From Odoribacter splanchnicus DSM 20712 (GTDB lineage Bacteria; Bacteroidota; Bacteroidia; Bacteroidales; Marinifilaceae): a DNA stretch of 64,000 bases. Below the pieces are notes generated by a model that had not been told where the DNA came from, searched no databases, and worked only from the letters and a program-made list of their open reading frames with translations. The stretch lies in NCBI RefSeq assembly GCF_000190535.1, contig NC_015160.1, positions 3,844,001-3,908,000 on the forward strand, read 5' to 3'. Within the stretch, counting starts at the first letter, position 1. Each line of letters begins with the position of its first letter. The position numbers and the translations under genes are program-made. Shown here in pieces: positions 45,617-54,311 of the stretch.

Positions 45617-47407
45617 ATGAAGCGTATTTTGTTGATTGCGCGGGCAATCCTTTCATTAGGTAGTGTTGTTAAAGCTCAGGATGGGAACAATACATCTTAT
45701 TTCTTATCAAATCTTCCGCAGCAATTTCGGTTAAATCCTGCTTATCAGCCGGAGTATAAAGTCTTTATCGGTCTGCCGGGGCTCAGTGGCGTTTCCGTGA
45801 ATTATCTGAACTCTTCGTTTACCGTCGAGGATTTGTTGTTCAAACGGGACGATTCGGTTTATATGGATGTGAATAAGTTTTATAAATCATTGCATAAACG
45901 GAATTACATCGCTTTTAATAATGAAAATTCTATTCTTTCCATCGGTGTGAAAGCTAAAAGTTGGTACGGGACTTTGGATATCACTCAGAAAAATGATTTC
46001 TTATTTCGTTATAACAAGGATTTGTTCACTTTCCTGAAATATGGTAATACGGACCATCCCTCTATGGATTTCGGGAAGCTGGGGGTCAATCTGAATTCCT
46101 ATATCGAAGTGGCTTTAGGTTTGTCGAAACAGGTGAACAGTAAGCTTACCGTCGGAGGGCGTTTGAAATATCTTGCAGGTATTGCGAATGCTCATATGAC
46201 GGATTCTGAATTGGATGTGGTGACAGAGAAAGATGGAACGATGAAGATACATTCCCGGCAGAATATCAGGATCACCGCTCCGGTGAATATTCGTAACGAA
46301 CAGACAGGTTTGCCGTTCGAACCCAACAAGCCGATCGATTGGGACGATTTCGACTTCAATACCGACGACATCGGGGTTGCGGATTTTCTGAATACTAAAA
46401 ATCCCGGTTTTGCTATCGATTTGGGAGGTGAATATCAATTCAACGATAAAATTAAATTGTTCGCCAGTTTGACGGATTTGGGTTTTATTCATTGGGGAAA
46501 TAAGGATTTTCGGTATAATTTTTATCAGGATGCCCGGTTTACCTGGGAAGGGGCCGATATTTCCAATAGTGTGAATAAAGACAATGTGGGATATATTTCT
46601 ATCGATAGTGCTTTCACGAAGTTGACAGACCAATTGAAAGATAGTTTGCAGCTGAGAAGCAGAGGTAAAGCTTATACTACGATGGTGAGCCCGAAATTGT
46701 ATTTAGGAGCTACCTATCAGTTGAACCGTACTTTTTATGTCGGAGGGTTGTTCCGGGCTTCATTAGTTGATAAAATGTTTATTCCTTCGCTGACTGCTTC
46801 GGTGAACGGACGCTTGATGCGTAATGTCAGTGCTTCGGTTTCATATAGCATTACCCGGGGAAGTTATGTGAATCTCGGTGCCGGTCTGACCGCAAAACTC
46901 GGCCCGTTCCAGCTTTATCTGGAAACCGACAACTTATTGGCTTGCAATTATACCAATACACAGTCCGCTAATGCCCGTTTCGGGATAAATTTACTGTTCG
47001 GACATAAAGACCATAAGAAAAAGAAAAAAGCAGCCGAAAAAGAACCGCTGGAAGTGATGATTGCACCTGTTCCGGTGAAAAAAGACACTGTCTATAAAGA
47101 GGTGGCTCCTGAGGTCGATCCGGTGGCTCCTATAAAAGAGGAGAAAGTAGTCGATACCGAAAGTGATTCAATCAGGGCTTATTATGTGATTGTCGGGAGT
47201 TTCAAGAGTAAACAAAGAGTGGAAAATTTGAGAAAACGCTTGGTATTTATGGGATTTAAAGAAAGTGCTATCCTGAGGAACGAAAATGGCATGTACCGGG
47301 TGACTACCGCCCCTTTCAATACCCACACCGATTGTTGGAATGAAGTATTCCTGATCAGAAAGAAGTATCCGCAATTTGCCGATGCCTGGGGATTGGCGGT
47401 GAGATAA
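45617..47407 (+). CDS. DUF5723-type outer-membrane protein with C-terminal SPOR domain
   Basis: 596 residues. Weak signal peptide (RILLIARAILSLGSVVKAQ), a barrel-like DUF5723 region to about residue 460 (NLPQQFRLNPAYQPEYK, FIGLPGLSGVSVNYLNSS, LYLGATYQLNRTFYVGG), a Lys/Pro/Glu/Val linker (480-520), and a SPOR domain at the end (RAYYVIVGSFKSKQRVENLR ... FADAWGLAV). SPOR domains bind denuded peptidoglycan at division sites, so the protein may tie the outer membrane to the wall. hydG starts 18 bases downstream on the same strand. Confidence 0.85.
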   Translation: MKRILLIARAILSLGSVVKAQDGNNTSYFLSNLPQQFRLNPAYQPEYKVFIGLPGLSGVSVNYLNSSFTVEDLLFKRDDSVYMDVNKFYKSLHKRNYIAFNNENSILSIGVKAKSWYGTLDITQKNDFLFRYNKDLFTFLKYGNTDHPSMDFGKLGVNLNSYIEVALGLSKQVNSKLTVGGRLKYLAGIANAHMTDSELDVVTEKDGTMKIHSRQNIRITAPVNIRNEQTGLPFEPNKPIDWDDFDFNTDDIGVADFLNTKNPGFAIDLGGEYQFNDKIKLFASLTDLGFIHWGNKDFRYNFYQDARFTWEGADISNSVNKDNVGYISIDSAFTKLTDQLKDSLQLRSRGKAYTTMVSPKLYLGATYQLNRTFYVGGLFRASLVDKMFIPSLTASVNGRLMRNVSASVSYSITRGSYVNLGAGLTAKLGPFQLYLETDNLLACNYTNTQSANARFGINLLFGHKDHKKKKKAAEKEPLEVMIAPVPVKKDTVYKEVAPEVDPVAPIKEEKVVDTESDSIRAYYVIVGSFKSKQRVENLRKRLVFMGFKESAILRNENGMYRVTTAPFNTHTDCWNEVFLIRKKYPQFADAWGLAVR

Positions 47408-47424
47408 TAGAAATATGAGTCGAT

Positions 47425-48924
47425 ATGAACATGAAAGAATGGGTTCAGCAAGTGATTAAACCAGCTGAAATAGAAAAATATCTGGTAAACGGAAAAGACT
47501 TTATCGATGAAAAATCGATTTTCGGTAATCTTGAAAAATATCGTCAGCCGGATAAACAGCAAGTGCGGGATATTTTACAGAAATCTCTGGATATAAAGTT
47601 GTTATCTCCGGAAGAAACGGCTGTGTTGTTGAATGTAGAAGATCCGGGACTGTTGGAAGAAATGCGTGAAGCCGCATTGCAGGTAAAAAAGAAAGTATAT
47701 GACAACCGGATCGTCTTTTTCGCTCCGTTATATTGTTCCAACCTCTGCGTAAATAGTTGTGTCTATTGTGGGTTCCGAAGTGATAACTGTGCTGAAAAAC
47801 GGCATGTGTTGACTATGGAGGAGGTGAGACGGGAGACGGAGGCTGTGATCGATGAGGGACATAAACGTTTGATTGCCGTATATGGTGAGCATCCCCAAAG
47901 TGATGCCGACTATATTGCCGATAGTATGGCGACGATTTATGCAACCAAACGGGTGACTCCTACCGGGAACGGCTTTAATAATATCCGTCGCATCAATATC
48001 AATGCGGCGCCGATGAGTATAGAGAATCTGCGGAAACTGTGGCGTGCCGGAATCGGGACTTATCAGGTGTTCCAGGAAACTTATCATCCGGGACGTTATG
48101 CCGAGTTGCATCCGGCCAATACGATTAAAGGAAATTTCCGTTGGCGTTTGTACGCAATGCATCGTGCAATGGATGCAGGGATAGACGATGTGGCTATCGG
48201 GGCTCTGTTCGGTTTGTACGACTGGCGTTTTGAGGTGATGGGGTTAGTTCATCATGCTCACGACCTGGAAAGACAGTTCGGTATCGGACCGCACACCATT
48301 TCCTTTCCGCGTATGCAGCCTGCTTTGGGATCGTTTGTGAGCGAAAATTCGCCTTATTTGGTCAGAGACGATGCTTTCCGCCGATTGGTGACGGTGTTGC
48401 GTCTGGCCGTGCCTTATACAGGCTTGATTGTCACGGCCCGGGAGCGTGCTGAATTACGGCGTGAAATTATCAATTATGGTTGCACACAGACGGATGCTTC
48501 TTCGAAAATCGGTATCGGAGCCTATTCCGAGAAAAAGGTACAGGAAGAAAATCCCGATAAGGTTCAGTTTATGCTGGGCGACGAACGCAGTTTGGACGAA
48601 GTGATCCGCGAGTTGGCCGGAGACGGTTACATCACTTCTTTCTGTACTGCCGGCTACCGTTGCGGACGTACCGGGGATAAGATCATGAACTTGCTGGAAA
48701 AAGGAGTGGAAGGTAAATTCTGTAAGCTGAATGCCGTACTGACTTTCCGTGAATACCTGAATGATTATGCTTCGGCAGAAACCCGTCGGATCGGCGAGCA
48801 ACTGATCGAAAAAGAGTTGCAGGAAATCGAGGGAATGTCTTTCTTTACAGATAAGAAATTATTGCCGACTTTCCTGAATTATTATAAGCGAATTGCTTCC
48901 GGGGAACGGGATTTATATATGTGA
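47425..48924 (+). CDS. hydG: [FeFe]-hydrogenase maturase HydG
   Basis: 499-residue radical SAM tyrosine lyase that makes the CO/CN-bearing iron synthon of the H-cluster. Radical SAM motif CVNSCVYC (Cys108, Cys112, Cys115), the ThiH/HydG-type core (VYGEHPQSDADYI, YHPGRYAELHPANT), and the second-cluster motif CTAGYRCGRTG near the C-terminus, which separates HydG from ThiH. Two start ATGs (47425, 47431) are possible. It probably shares a transcript with the SPOR protein and faces the hydrogenase operon. HydE and HydF are not in this window. Confidence 0.96.
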   Translation: MNMKEWVQQVIKPAEIEKYLVNGKDFIDEKSIFGNLEKYRQPDKQQVRDILQKSLDIKLLSPEETAVLLNVEDPGLLEEMREAALQVKKKVYDNRIVFFAPLYCSNLCVNSCVYCGFRSDNCAEKRHVLTMEEVRRETEAVIDEGHKRLIAVYGEHPQSDADYIADSMATIYATKRVTPTGNGFNNIRRININAAPMSIENLRKLWRAGIGTYQVFQETYHPGRYAELHPANTIKGNFRWRLYAMHRAMDAGIDDVAIGALFGLYDWRFEVMGLVHHAHDLERQFGIGPHTISFPRMQPALGSFVSENSPYLVRDDAFRRLVTVLRLAVPYTGLIVTARERAELRREIINYGCTQTDASSKIGIGAYSEKKVQEENPDKVQFMLGDERSLDEVIRELAGDGYITSFCTAGYRCGRTGDKIMNLLEKGVEGKFCKLNAVLTFREYLNDYASAETRRIGEQLIEKELQEIEGMSFFTDKKLLPTFLNYYKRIASGERDLYM

Positions 48925-49093
48925 TCGGAGCGGAGAGTCATTCTAATATTTTAGGTAAAGAAATAGGTAAATGTGCTCAAACTGAAATCTTTCTTAGTTT
49001 CTAGGTGTACCATATCTAGTTTTATTTTTTTAGGTTTCAAGGGGTACAAAAATTTCAGAAGTTAACCGTTGTCACTGAAAACGTACTAATTAT

Positions 49094-49144
49094 AAGATCG
49101 ATGCCCCCTGCGGCCGTAAAAAGGCGGTACAGGGGACATCGATT
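49094..49144. other. Large hairpin between hydG and the hydrogenase operon
   Basis: Arms ATCGATGCCCCCTG and CAGGGGACATCGAT pair with one mismatch around a 19-base GC-rich loop (CGGCCGTAAAAAGGCGGTA) that can form a second helix. No strong U-run in either direction. It lies where two convergent transcripts meet, so it may still end both. Confidence 0.5.
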
Positions 49145-49167
49145 TGACAAACCAATTGCTCTTTTGG

Positions 49168-50583
49168 TTATTCCAGTACTTTTTTGATTTGTCGTTTGGC
49201 TAAGGTGAGGGGAGCTAATGAACAGGGGCCGTTGATACAACCTCCGTCGCAGGCCATTACTTCGACGAATTGAGCGTCGGGTTTTTTAGCCATACTCTTC
49301 AATAGGGCTTGATTTTTCTTATCCAACCCTTCGATATGAATATTGGAATATTTGTCGCCGATGGCATTGACAACAGCTGCCTGTACTCCGCCGGCCTGAG
49401 CAAATCCACGGCCGTACTTCGTCACTTCGTGGTTGAGCTCTTTCTCGCTGCAATTGGCTACATCTATGTCATAAGCCACCATAAAAGCACCCAGCTCTTC
49501 GAAGCTCATCACATAATCCACTTCGTCGACCGAATCGGCTTCATGGCGTTTGGCCAGGCACGGTCCGATGAATACGACTTCGGCATCCGGATATTTCTCC
49601 TTCGCGTATCGGGCTGCATAGACCATCGGGCTCCGGGTTTCCGAAACATAGGGTTTCAGCATCGGAGCATGCTTGTCCACCCAACCGGTATAAGCCGGGC
49701 AACAAGAGGTGGTCATAAAAGCTTGGCCTTCCTGCATTTTTTCTTCCAATTCTTTGGCTTCGTTTGCAGCTGTGATTTCGGCACCGAGAGCAACTTCGAT
49801 CACATCGTCGAAACCGATTTGTTTGATCGCTGCCAGTACTTGCCCCGGAGTGGCATTGAACTGTCCATAGATAGCAGGAGCAGGGATAGCTACGATTTTT
49901 TTCTTCGGATTACTAATACTTTTGTGTATATCGATGATTTTCGACCGTTCCATGATAGCTCCATAGGGACAGGCTTGCATACATTTTCCGCAATAGATAC
50001 ACTTTTCTTTATCGATATGTTCTACGCCTTCGGCATCTTTACTGATCGCTTTTACGGGACAAACGTCTTCGCAAGGAACAGGCGTGTATACAATAGCATG
50101 ATAGGGGCAAACTTTCTGGCATAATCCGCAGCTGACACAATCCTCACTGCTGATACTGGCTTTGCCGCCGATAAACGAAATCGCAGCTTTGGGGCAGTTC
50201 ATCACACAAGGCCGGCCTTCACATCCCCGGCAAAGGTTTGTGACGGCATATTGTGATTGGATACAGGCACTACAAGCTTCGTGGACAACAGAAAGAATAT
50301 TTTCCTTCATATTTTTATTAGCCATCGCCATGCGGGCGAAATCGGAGAGATGAATCAGGTCGATCTCTTCGTCTGTAATTTCAAAGCCCAGAATCGAGAT
50401 AATCTTGTGTTTGAGGATGTAACGGTCTTTGTGGATGCAACACCTCACCGGTCGCTTGTTGCGTGGACGCATTTCGACAGGGAGATATTTCAGACCTGTG
50501 ATCAGTTCGTCTTTTTTTAATAACTTGACAATCCGGATTAATAACTCCCGTTTGGTGAGCATCGCAAAATTATCGTACAACAT
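49168..50583 (-). CDS. [FeFe]-hydrogenase catalytic protein (group B-like)
   Basis: 471 residues. An N-terminal region of about 90 residues without recognised domain, then ferredoxin-type Cys clusters (CRGCEGRPCVMNCP, CVSCGLCQKVCP, CEDVCP, CIYCGKCMQACP), then the H-cluster domain: L1 TTSCCPAY, L2 FIGPCLAKRHEAD, L3 MACDGGCINGPC. L1 keeps both Cys, including the proton-transfer Cys, so it should be active. L1 ending in A-Y rather than G-W fits group B enzymes. Catalyses H+/H2 interconversion, with ferredoxin or the neighbouring [2Fe-2S] protein as likely partner. The start at 50583 overlaps the preceding gene by 14 bases; ATG at 50562 is the alternative. Confidence 0.93.
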   Translation of the reverse strand: MLYDNFAMLTKRELLIRIVKLLKKDELITGLKYLPVEMRPRNKRPVRCCIHKDRYILKHKIISILGFEITDEEIDLIHLSDFARMAMANKNMKENILSVVHEACSACIQSQYAVTNLCRGCEGRPCVMNCPKAAISFIGGKASISSEDCVSCGLCQKVCPYHAIVYTPVPCEDVCPVKAISKDAEGVEHIDKEKCIYCGKCMQACPYGAIMERSKIIDIHKSISNPKKKIVAIPAPAIYGQFNATPGQVLAAIKQIGFDDVIEVALGAEITAANEAKELEEKMQEGQAFMTTSCCPAYTGWVDKHAPMLKPYVSETRSPMVYAARYAKEKYPDAEVVFIGPCLAKRHEADSVDEVDYVMSFEELGAFMVAYDIDVANCSEKELNHEVTKYGRGFAQAGGVQAAVVNAIGDKYSNIHIEGLDKKNQALLKSMAKKPDAQFVEVMACDGGCINGPCSLAPLTLAKRQIKKVLE

Positions 50584-50827
50584 GTCTTAATTCTTCTTTT
50601 ATAATTCGTAATAGGGTTTCTTTACTGACACCGGTTATGATTTCTCCGTTCAGCTCTGCAAAAGGAGGTGTATCTTTGCCGTTACACCGTTGCAGACAAG
50701 GAGAAAAGGTGATTTCAATGCCTTGTTTTTCTTCTTCAGACAACAATTCTTCTATTTCCATTAATTGGGCTCCGCCCATGACATAACACATGGTTCCTGC
50801 ACATAATCTCAGTTTGATTTTGTCCAT
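50570..50827 (-). CDS. Thioredoxin-like [2Fe-2S] protein (NuoE-like)
   Basis: 85 residues from the ATG at 50825-50827 (MDKIKLRLCAGT). Cys pattern CAGTMC ... SPCLQRC (CX4C plus CX3C) binds a [2Fe-2S] cluster in a thioredoxin fold, as in NuoE/HndA. Likely electron carrier for the hydrogenase whose gene overlaps by 14 bases. A paralog of similar size opens the same operon at 54162. Confidence 0.92.
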   Translation of the reverse strand: MDKIKLRLCAGTMCYVMGGAQLMEIEELLSEEEKQGIEITFSPCLQRCNGKDTPPFAELNGEIITGVSKETLLRIIKEELRHVVR

Positions 50828-50892
50828 AGGATTCAAATTTAAAATTTCTTTCCTGTTAATGTGTAGTCTTTGATGTGTGTCATTTTGAGGGG

Positions 50893-52071
50893 TCAAAGAT
50901 AGGTAATTTCTACATCTTTCAGGAATTTCGTTTCTAATAAATATTTAATTTTTTTTACCACATTACGCCGGATTTCCAGTTCTACGGGTAGGTTGGGATC
51001 CTGATGTGCCACATTGATCCGGGTACCGACGATAAAGGTGATTTTATCACTGTTTTGTATCAGATTAACCAGGTCGTTGGCCGGACCCTGTGATTTTTCG
51101 GGGATCCCTTGGGTTAAAAGCCGCTCCACCTTACTTAAGGTCAGAATCCCTTCCGTGATCAGGTCGATTCCTTCCATATAGGAGAGTGGGGGGAGCTCTT
51201 TATCGGTGATATCCATACTGACCTGCAGGGGGAGTTGAAGTTCCCTTGAAATAATCGTGGCTGTCGTTCCTCCGCAGAGTACTTTTTTACCTTTGAAATC
51301 CCTGACTTTTTCTGCCAGATACCGGTCTTTTTTTTCATCGTAAGGCGGGCCGGTACAGATGAGCAGATTGCGCGGCGTTCGCCGGTAAATGACACAACAG
51401 CTGGTGTCGTCCAGCAAACGATAGTTATCGTTGCGTTCGGCCCTTAAAACGATCTTGCGGGCTAATTCTTTCGCCGATATACCGGGGTACTGGCTTAAGG
51501 TTTCTGCAATGTAGATACCGACTCCTTCGTCCCAACCGAAAGGCATATTACTGCTACCCATTCCCGATTGGCTGACTCCGTCGGAAAAACAAATCAGGCG
51601 GTCTTCTTTTTCCAGCTTGAACTCCGATATCCACAGAAAGGTATTTTCCAGATCTTCCCGTTCGATCGGGATCTTTTTTTTCCGGATTTCCACTGCCTGT
51701 CCGCGACGAAACAGATAGACCGCCGGGCTTTCGTATTCCACGATCCGGGTATTCCCGAAACAATCGATGTCGAAGATACAAAAGGTGGAATAACTGATTT
51801 TACGGACCATATCCTTAGGCAGGGTATGGATAATCGAGAGAGCGGTTTGGAGGATACTTTCGTTCATGGCTGTGTAATTCATGGCCATAGTAGCGGTCAT
51901 CGTCGATAAAACACTGGCTTTGATACCACTCCCTAAACCGTCCGATAATACACTGATGATCCGGTCTTCCTCTTTTAACTTCTGGGACATGTAACTGTCT
52001 CCACAGACGATATTGCCTGCTTTATTTTTTTGGAAACAGTCTACTTCTATAAATATATCCGATTCTTTCAT
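50893..52071 (-). CDS. SpoIIE-type serine phosphatase associated with hydrogenase
   Basis: 392 residues from the ATG at 52069-52071 (MKESDIFIEVD); two upstream in-frame starts would add a Lys-rich tail coded by a purine tract and are less likely. PP2C-fold/SpoIIE domain: IVCGDSYMSQKL, LSDGLGSGIKASVLSTM, LICFSDGVSQSG and LDDTSCCVIY carry the metal-binding Asp residues. The last 150 residues (KVLCGGTTATII and onward) are an extra domain with a Gly-rich loop. Similar phosphatases sit beside sensory [FeFe]-hydrogenases in hfs-type operons of anaerobic Firmicutes. It would turn an H2 or redox signal into protein dephosphorylation. Substrate unknown. Confidence 0.9.
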   Translation of the reverse strand: MKESDIFIEVDCFQKNKAGNIVCGDSYMSQKLKEEDRIISVLSDGLGSGIKASVLSTMTATMAMNYTAMNESILQTALSIIHTLPKDMVRKISYSTFCIFDIDCFGNTRIVEYESPAVYLFRRGQAVEIRKKKIPIEREDLENTFLWISEFKLEKEDRLICFSDGVSQSGMGSSNMPFGWDEGVGIYIAETLSQYPGISAKELARKIVLRAERNDNYRLLDDTSCCVIYRRTPRNLLICTGPPYDEKKDRYLAEKVRDFKGKKVLCGGTTATIISRELQLPLQVSMDITDKELPPLSYMEGIDLITEGILTLSKVERLLTQGIPEKSQGPANDLVNLIQNSDKITFIVGTRINVAHQDPNLPVELEIRRNVVKKIKYLLETKFLKDVEITYL

Positions 52072-52141
52072 CCTTCCTTTTTTCTTATAAACTCGTTCCC
52101 CCATCTTTTTCCCCTCCAACCTTTTTTCTCCCTCCCCTCTT

Positions 52142-52163
52142 GCTTCTGGCCTTTAGCTTTTTA
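52142..52163 (-). repeat. Post-stop AAGCTAAAGGC repeat, copy 4
   Basis: Read leftward, TAAAAAGCTAAAGGCCAGAAGC; the TAA inside AGCTAA is itself the stop codon of the sensory hydrogenase (52153-52155). A purine-rich tract follows to the next start. Confidence 0.75.
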
Positions 52164-53871
52164 CCTTTTCCCCCGCCTCCATAATCGACCGTAGGGTAGC
52201 ATCGGTAAAAGCTGCATTTTCACCTAGCAGGCAAGCCACTTCCTGTACTGTAGCCATATATTTGCGTACCACTTCCTGGGTTTTTTCCAGCATCCATTCT
52301 TTACGGACATAAGGTTCCCGAAGATCCTGTAAGATTCCGAATACCAGGCGGTGGGGTTGGATATTATAAATAGAGAGCAGCCAGATTTTATCGCCTTCCC
52401 GGATTTGCCGTTCCGTGATCTCTTTACCTGTGTTCAATACTGTGCGGAAGAGGTCGGTGAAGCTACAGATTTTGTCCAATTCGACGCCTTGTAATCCGGG
52501 CGAAGCTTCGTAGACCATGACGACATCCTCTCCCAGCAGGTTGGCACAACAGCTGTTCATATCGGAGATTTTCAGATCATTATCGACCAGTAATACGCCT
52601 GCCGGTATTTTTTGTAACAAGACGGTCGCTTTGTCGTGGGCCACCCGTCGCATATAGGATACGCACATGTTTTCTTCTGCCCGGCCTTCGACCAGGGCTA
52701 CTGCAAAATCACGGCAGGAGTCATAACCACACCCGCTACAGTTGAGCTCGTCTTCAGGACTGTTTTTACCGACAGCAGATAAGGCTTGCTTGATCTCTTC
52801 TTCTGTATGCCGGGCCGTCGAACAGTCGTAAGCCTTGAATGTCGTGGTCAGATCGATATGCCCGAGATCGGGAACGGTACTTTCGGGGTGTGCGGCCCGG
52901 TGTTGCTGAATATTGTATCTTTTGATGGCCAGAGAAGTCTGGCTGAGTTTGGCCGGACCATTGATGCAGCCTCCTTTACAGGCCAGCAGTTCCAGAAAAA
53001 TCGTATCTTTTTCCCGGCGCGTATCCAGGTTCTTGATGACATCTTTGATATTACTCAAATCGGAGAAAGCCATTTTTACAATCTTTTTGCTTTCACCGTC
53101 GATACCCGGAAGCATGCCTCCTTCGACAGGGTACAGAGAACCGATTCCGGCCTGCCAGGGGATAAAGTGATCCTCTGCAGCCGGAGTTAATTGTTCGGGA
53201 TGAATATTTTCTTTTTCAAACCAGTTTTTCAGGTCTTTAAAAGTGATAGCCACTTCCACCAGCTCTTTAAAATGATCCGCTTCCAGTTTCTTACAGATAC
53301 ATGGGCCTGCAAAGATGACTTTTAAATCGTTTCCGTAATAGTCTTTTAAAATTCTGGCATGAGCTAACATAGGAGAGAGCATCGGCGTGATGGCCGGAGT
53401 ATGCTCGGCGGAGTATTTCCGGATGTATTCGACCACTACCGGACAGGCGGAAGAGATATACACTCCCGGTTGCGATTGTTGTAGATAATCCGATACCCGT
53501 GAAGAGACCAATTCTGCACCGATCGCAGTCTCGGATACTCCTGAAAAACCAAGTTTGCGGATGGCTGCGATAAGTTGTCCGATGGATAAATCTTCGAATT
53601 CACAGGCCCAGGAGGGGGCGAGGGATAAGATTACCCGGGGATAATTCTGCAAGATAAGACGGGTACGGCTGACCCCGTCCCGGATCTTTTTTGCACCGGT
53701 AGGGCAAACTTGGGTACAGTGGCCACAGTAGATACATCGTTCTTCTATGATGTAGGCCTTATTGTCTTCGATCTGAATCGCTTTTACCGGACATTCACGG
53801 ACACATTTATAACAGTCCTGACAATTTTCCGGTTCGGTATAGATCGGTTTTAAATCCATAGATCTGTTCAT
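52153..53871 (-). CDS. Sensory [FeFe]-hydrogenase (HydS-like) with Fes and PAS domains
   Basis: 572 residues. Two [4Fe-4S] ferredoxin motifs at the start (CQDCYKCVRECP, CIYCGHCTQVCP), an H-cluster domain (about 70-370), a 4Fe-4S Fes-type motif (CSGCGYDSCRDF ... EENMC, near 385-410), and a PAS domain (about 430-530). H-cluster motifs: L1 SSACPVVV, L2 FAGPCICKKLEAD, L3 LLACKGGCINGP. In L1 the proton-transfer Cys is Ala, a change reported for the sensory enzyme of Thermotoga maritima, so slow turnover and H2 sensing are expected. The phosphatase gene follows. Cytoplasmic. The stop codon lies within a post-stop repeat. Confidence 0.93.
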   Translation of the reverse strand: MNRSMDLKPIYTEPENCQDCYKCVRECPVKAIQIEDNKAYIIEERCIYCGHCTQVCPTGAKKIRDGVSRTRLILQNYPRVILSLAPSWACEFEDLSIGQLIAAIRKLGFSGVSETAIGAELVSSRVSDYLQQSQPGVYISSACPVVVEYIRKYSAEHTPAITPMLSPMLAHARILKDYYGNDLKVIFAGPCICKKLEADHFKELVEVAITFKDLKNWFEKENIHPEQLTPAAEDHFIPWQAGIGSLYPVEGGMLPGIDGESKKIVKMAFSDLSNIKDVIKNLDTRREKDTIFLELLACKGGCINGPAKLSQTSLAIKRYNIQQHRAAHPESTVPDLGHIDLTTTFKAYDCSTARHTEEEIKQALSAVGKNSPEDELNCSGCGYDSCRDFAVALVEGRAEENMCVSYMRRVAHDKATVLLQKIPAGVLLVDNDLKISDMNSCCANLLGEDVVMVYEASPGLQGVELDKICSFTDLFRTVLNTGKEITERQIREGDKIWLLSIYNIQPHRLVFGILQDLREPYVRKEWMLEKTQEVVRKYMATVQEVACLLGENAAFTDATLRSIMEAGEKVKS

Positions 53872-53919
53872 AGTTGCTGGGTAAACTGTGTTATGGGTGA
53901 GGTTGCCTTTCGCCTGTTA

Positions 53920-54162
53920 TTATTTTATCGGAAATTCTTCCTGAAGTATTTTGTATAAACCCGAGAGATTGACCTCTTTGTAGACTTTCTCGTCGATTCG
54001 GAGGATCGGGCCGCTACTGCATAATTCTTCGCACAGATGACCGGAGAATGAAATCTCGGCTTCCAGGTGATTTTCTGCTATGTATTTCTTGATTACTTCG
54101 AGATGGACATTGTTTCCCCGGGAATAACACGAACTGCCCAAACATATTTTAATTTGACGCAT
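53920..54162 (-). CDS. Thioredoxin-like [2Fe-2S] protein (NuoE-like)
   Basis: 80 residues, whole length one thioredoxin-like ferredoxin: MRQIKICLGSSCYSRGNN (CX4C) and GHLCEELCSSGP (CX3C) supply the four cluster ligands. First gene of the hydrogenase operon, 48 bases before the sensory hydrogenase, with a promoter just upstream. Likely passes electrons to or from the sensory protein. Distinct from the paralog at 50570. Confidence 0.92.
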   Translation of the reverse strand: MRQIKICLGSSCYSRGNNVHLEVIKKYIAENHLEAEISFSGHLCEELCSSGPILRIDEKVYKEVNLSGLYKILQEEFPIK

Positions 54163-54176
54163 AGGACATTTTTAGG

Positions 54177-54207
54177 CAAATATAGTGAAAGGCGAGAGCA
54201 AAAACAA
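54177..54207 (-). promoter_or_regulatory. Promoter of the hydrogenase operon
   Basis: Read leftward, TTG at 54207-54205 and TATATTTG at 54184-54177, 20 bases apart; the start codon is 14 bases past the -7 box, giving a very short leader. Confidence 0.6.
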
Positions 54208-54267
54208 CAAACTGGTTTGATTGATTTTGCCAAGCCGCATCCTATATTATACCAATAAAGTACAAAA

Positions 54268-54291
54268 AAAACGCCTTTTGCAAGGCGTTTT
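54268..54291 (-). terminator. Terminator of secDF
   Basis: 10-bp perfect stem AAAACGCCTT / AAGGCGTTTT, 4-base loop; read leftward it ends in UUUUUUUU. Confidence 0.9.
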
Positions 54292-54311
54292 CTTATGAGA
54301 GTGAGAACTGT

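Noticed and set aside
49309..50124. 271-codon open frame on the + strand opposite the hydrogenase gene
   Set aside because: It is fully antisense to a gene with clear H-cluster motifs, and its product shows no recognisable domain. The open frame comes from codon bias of the real gene.
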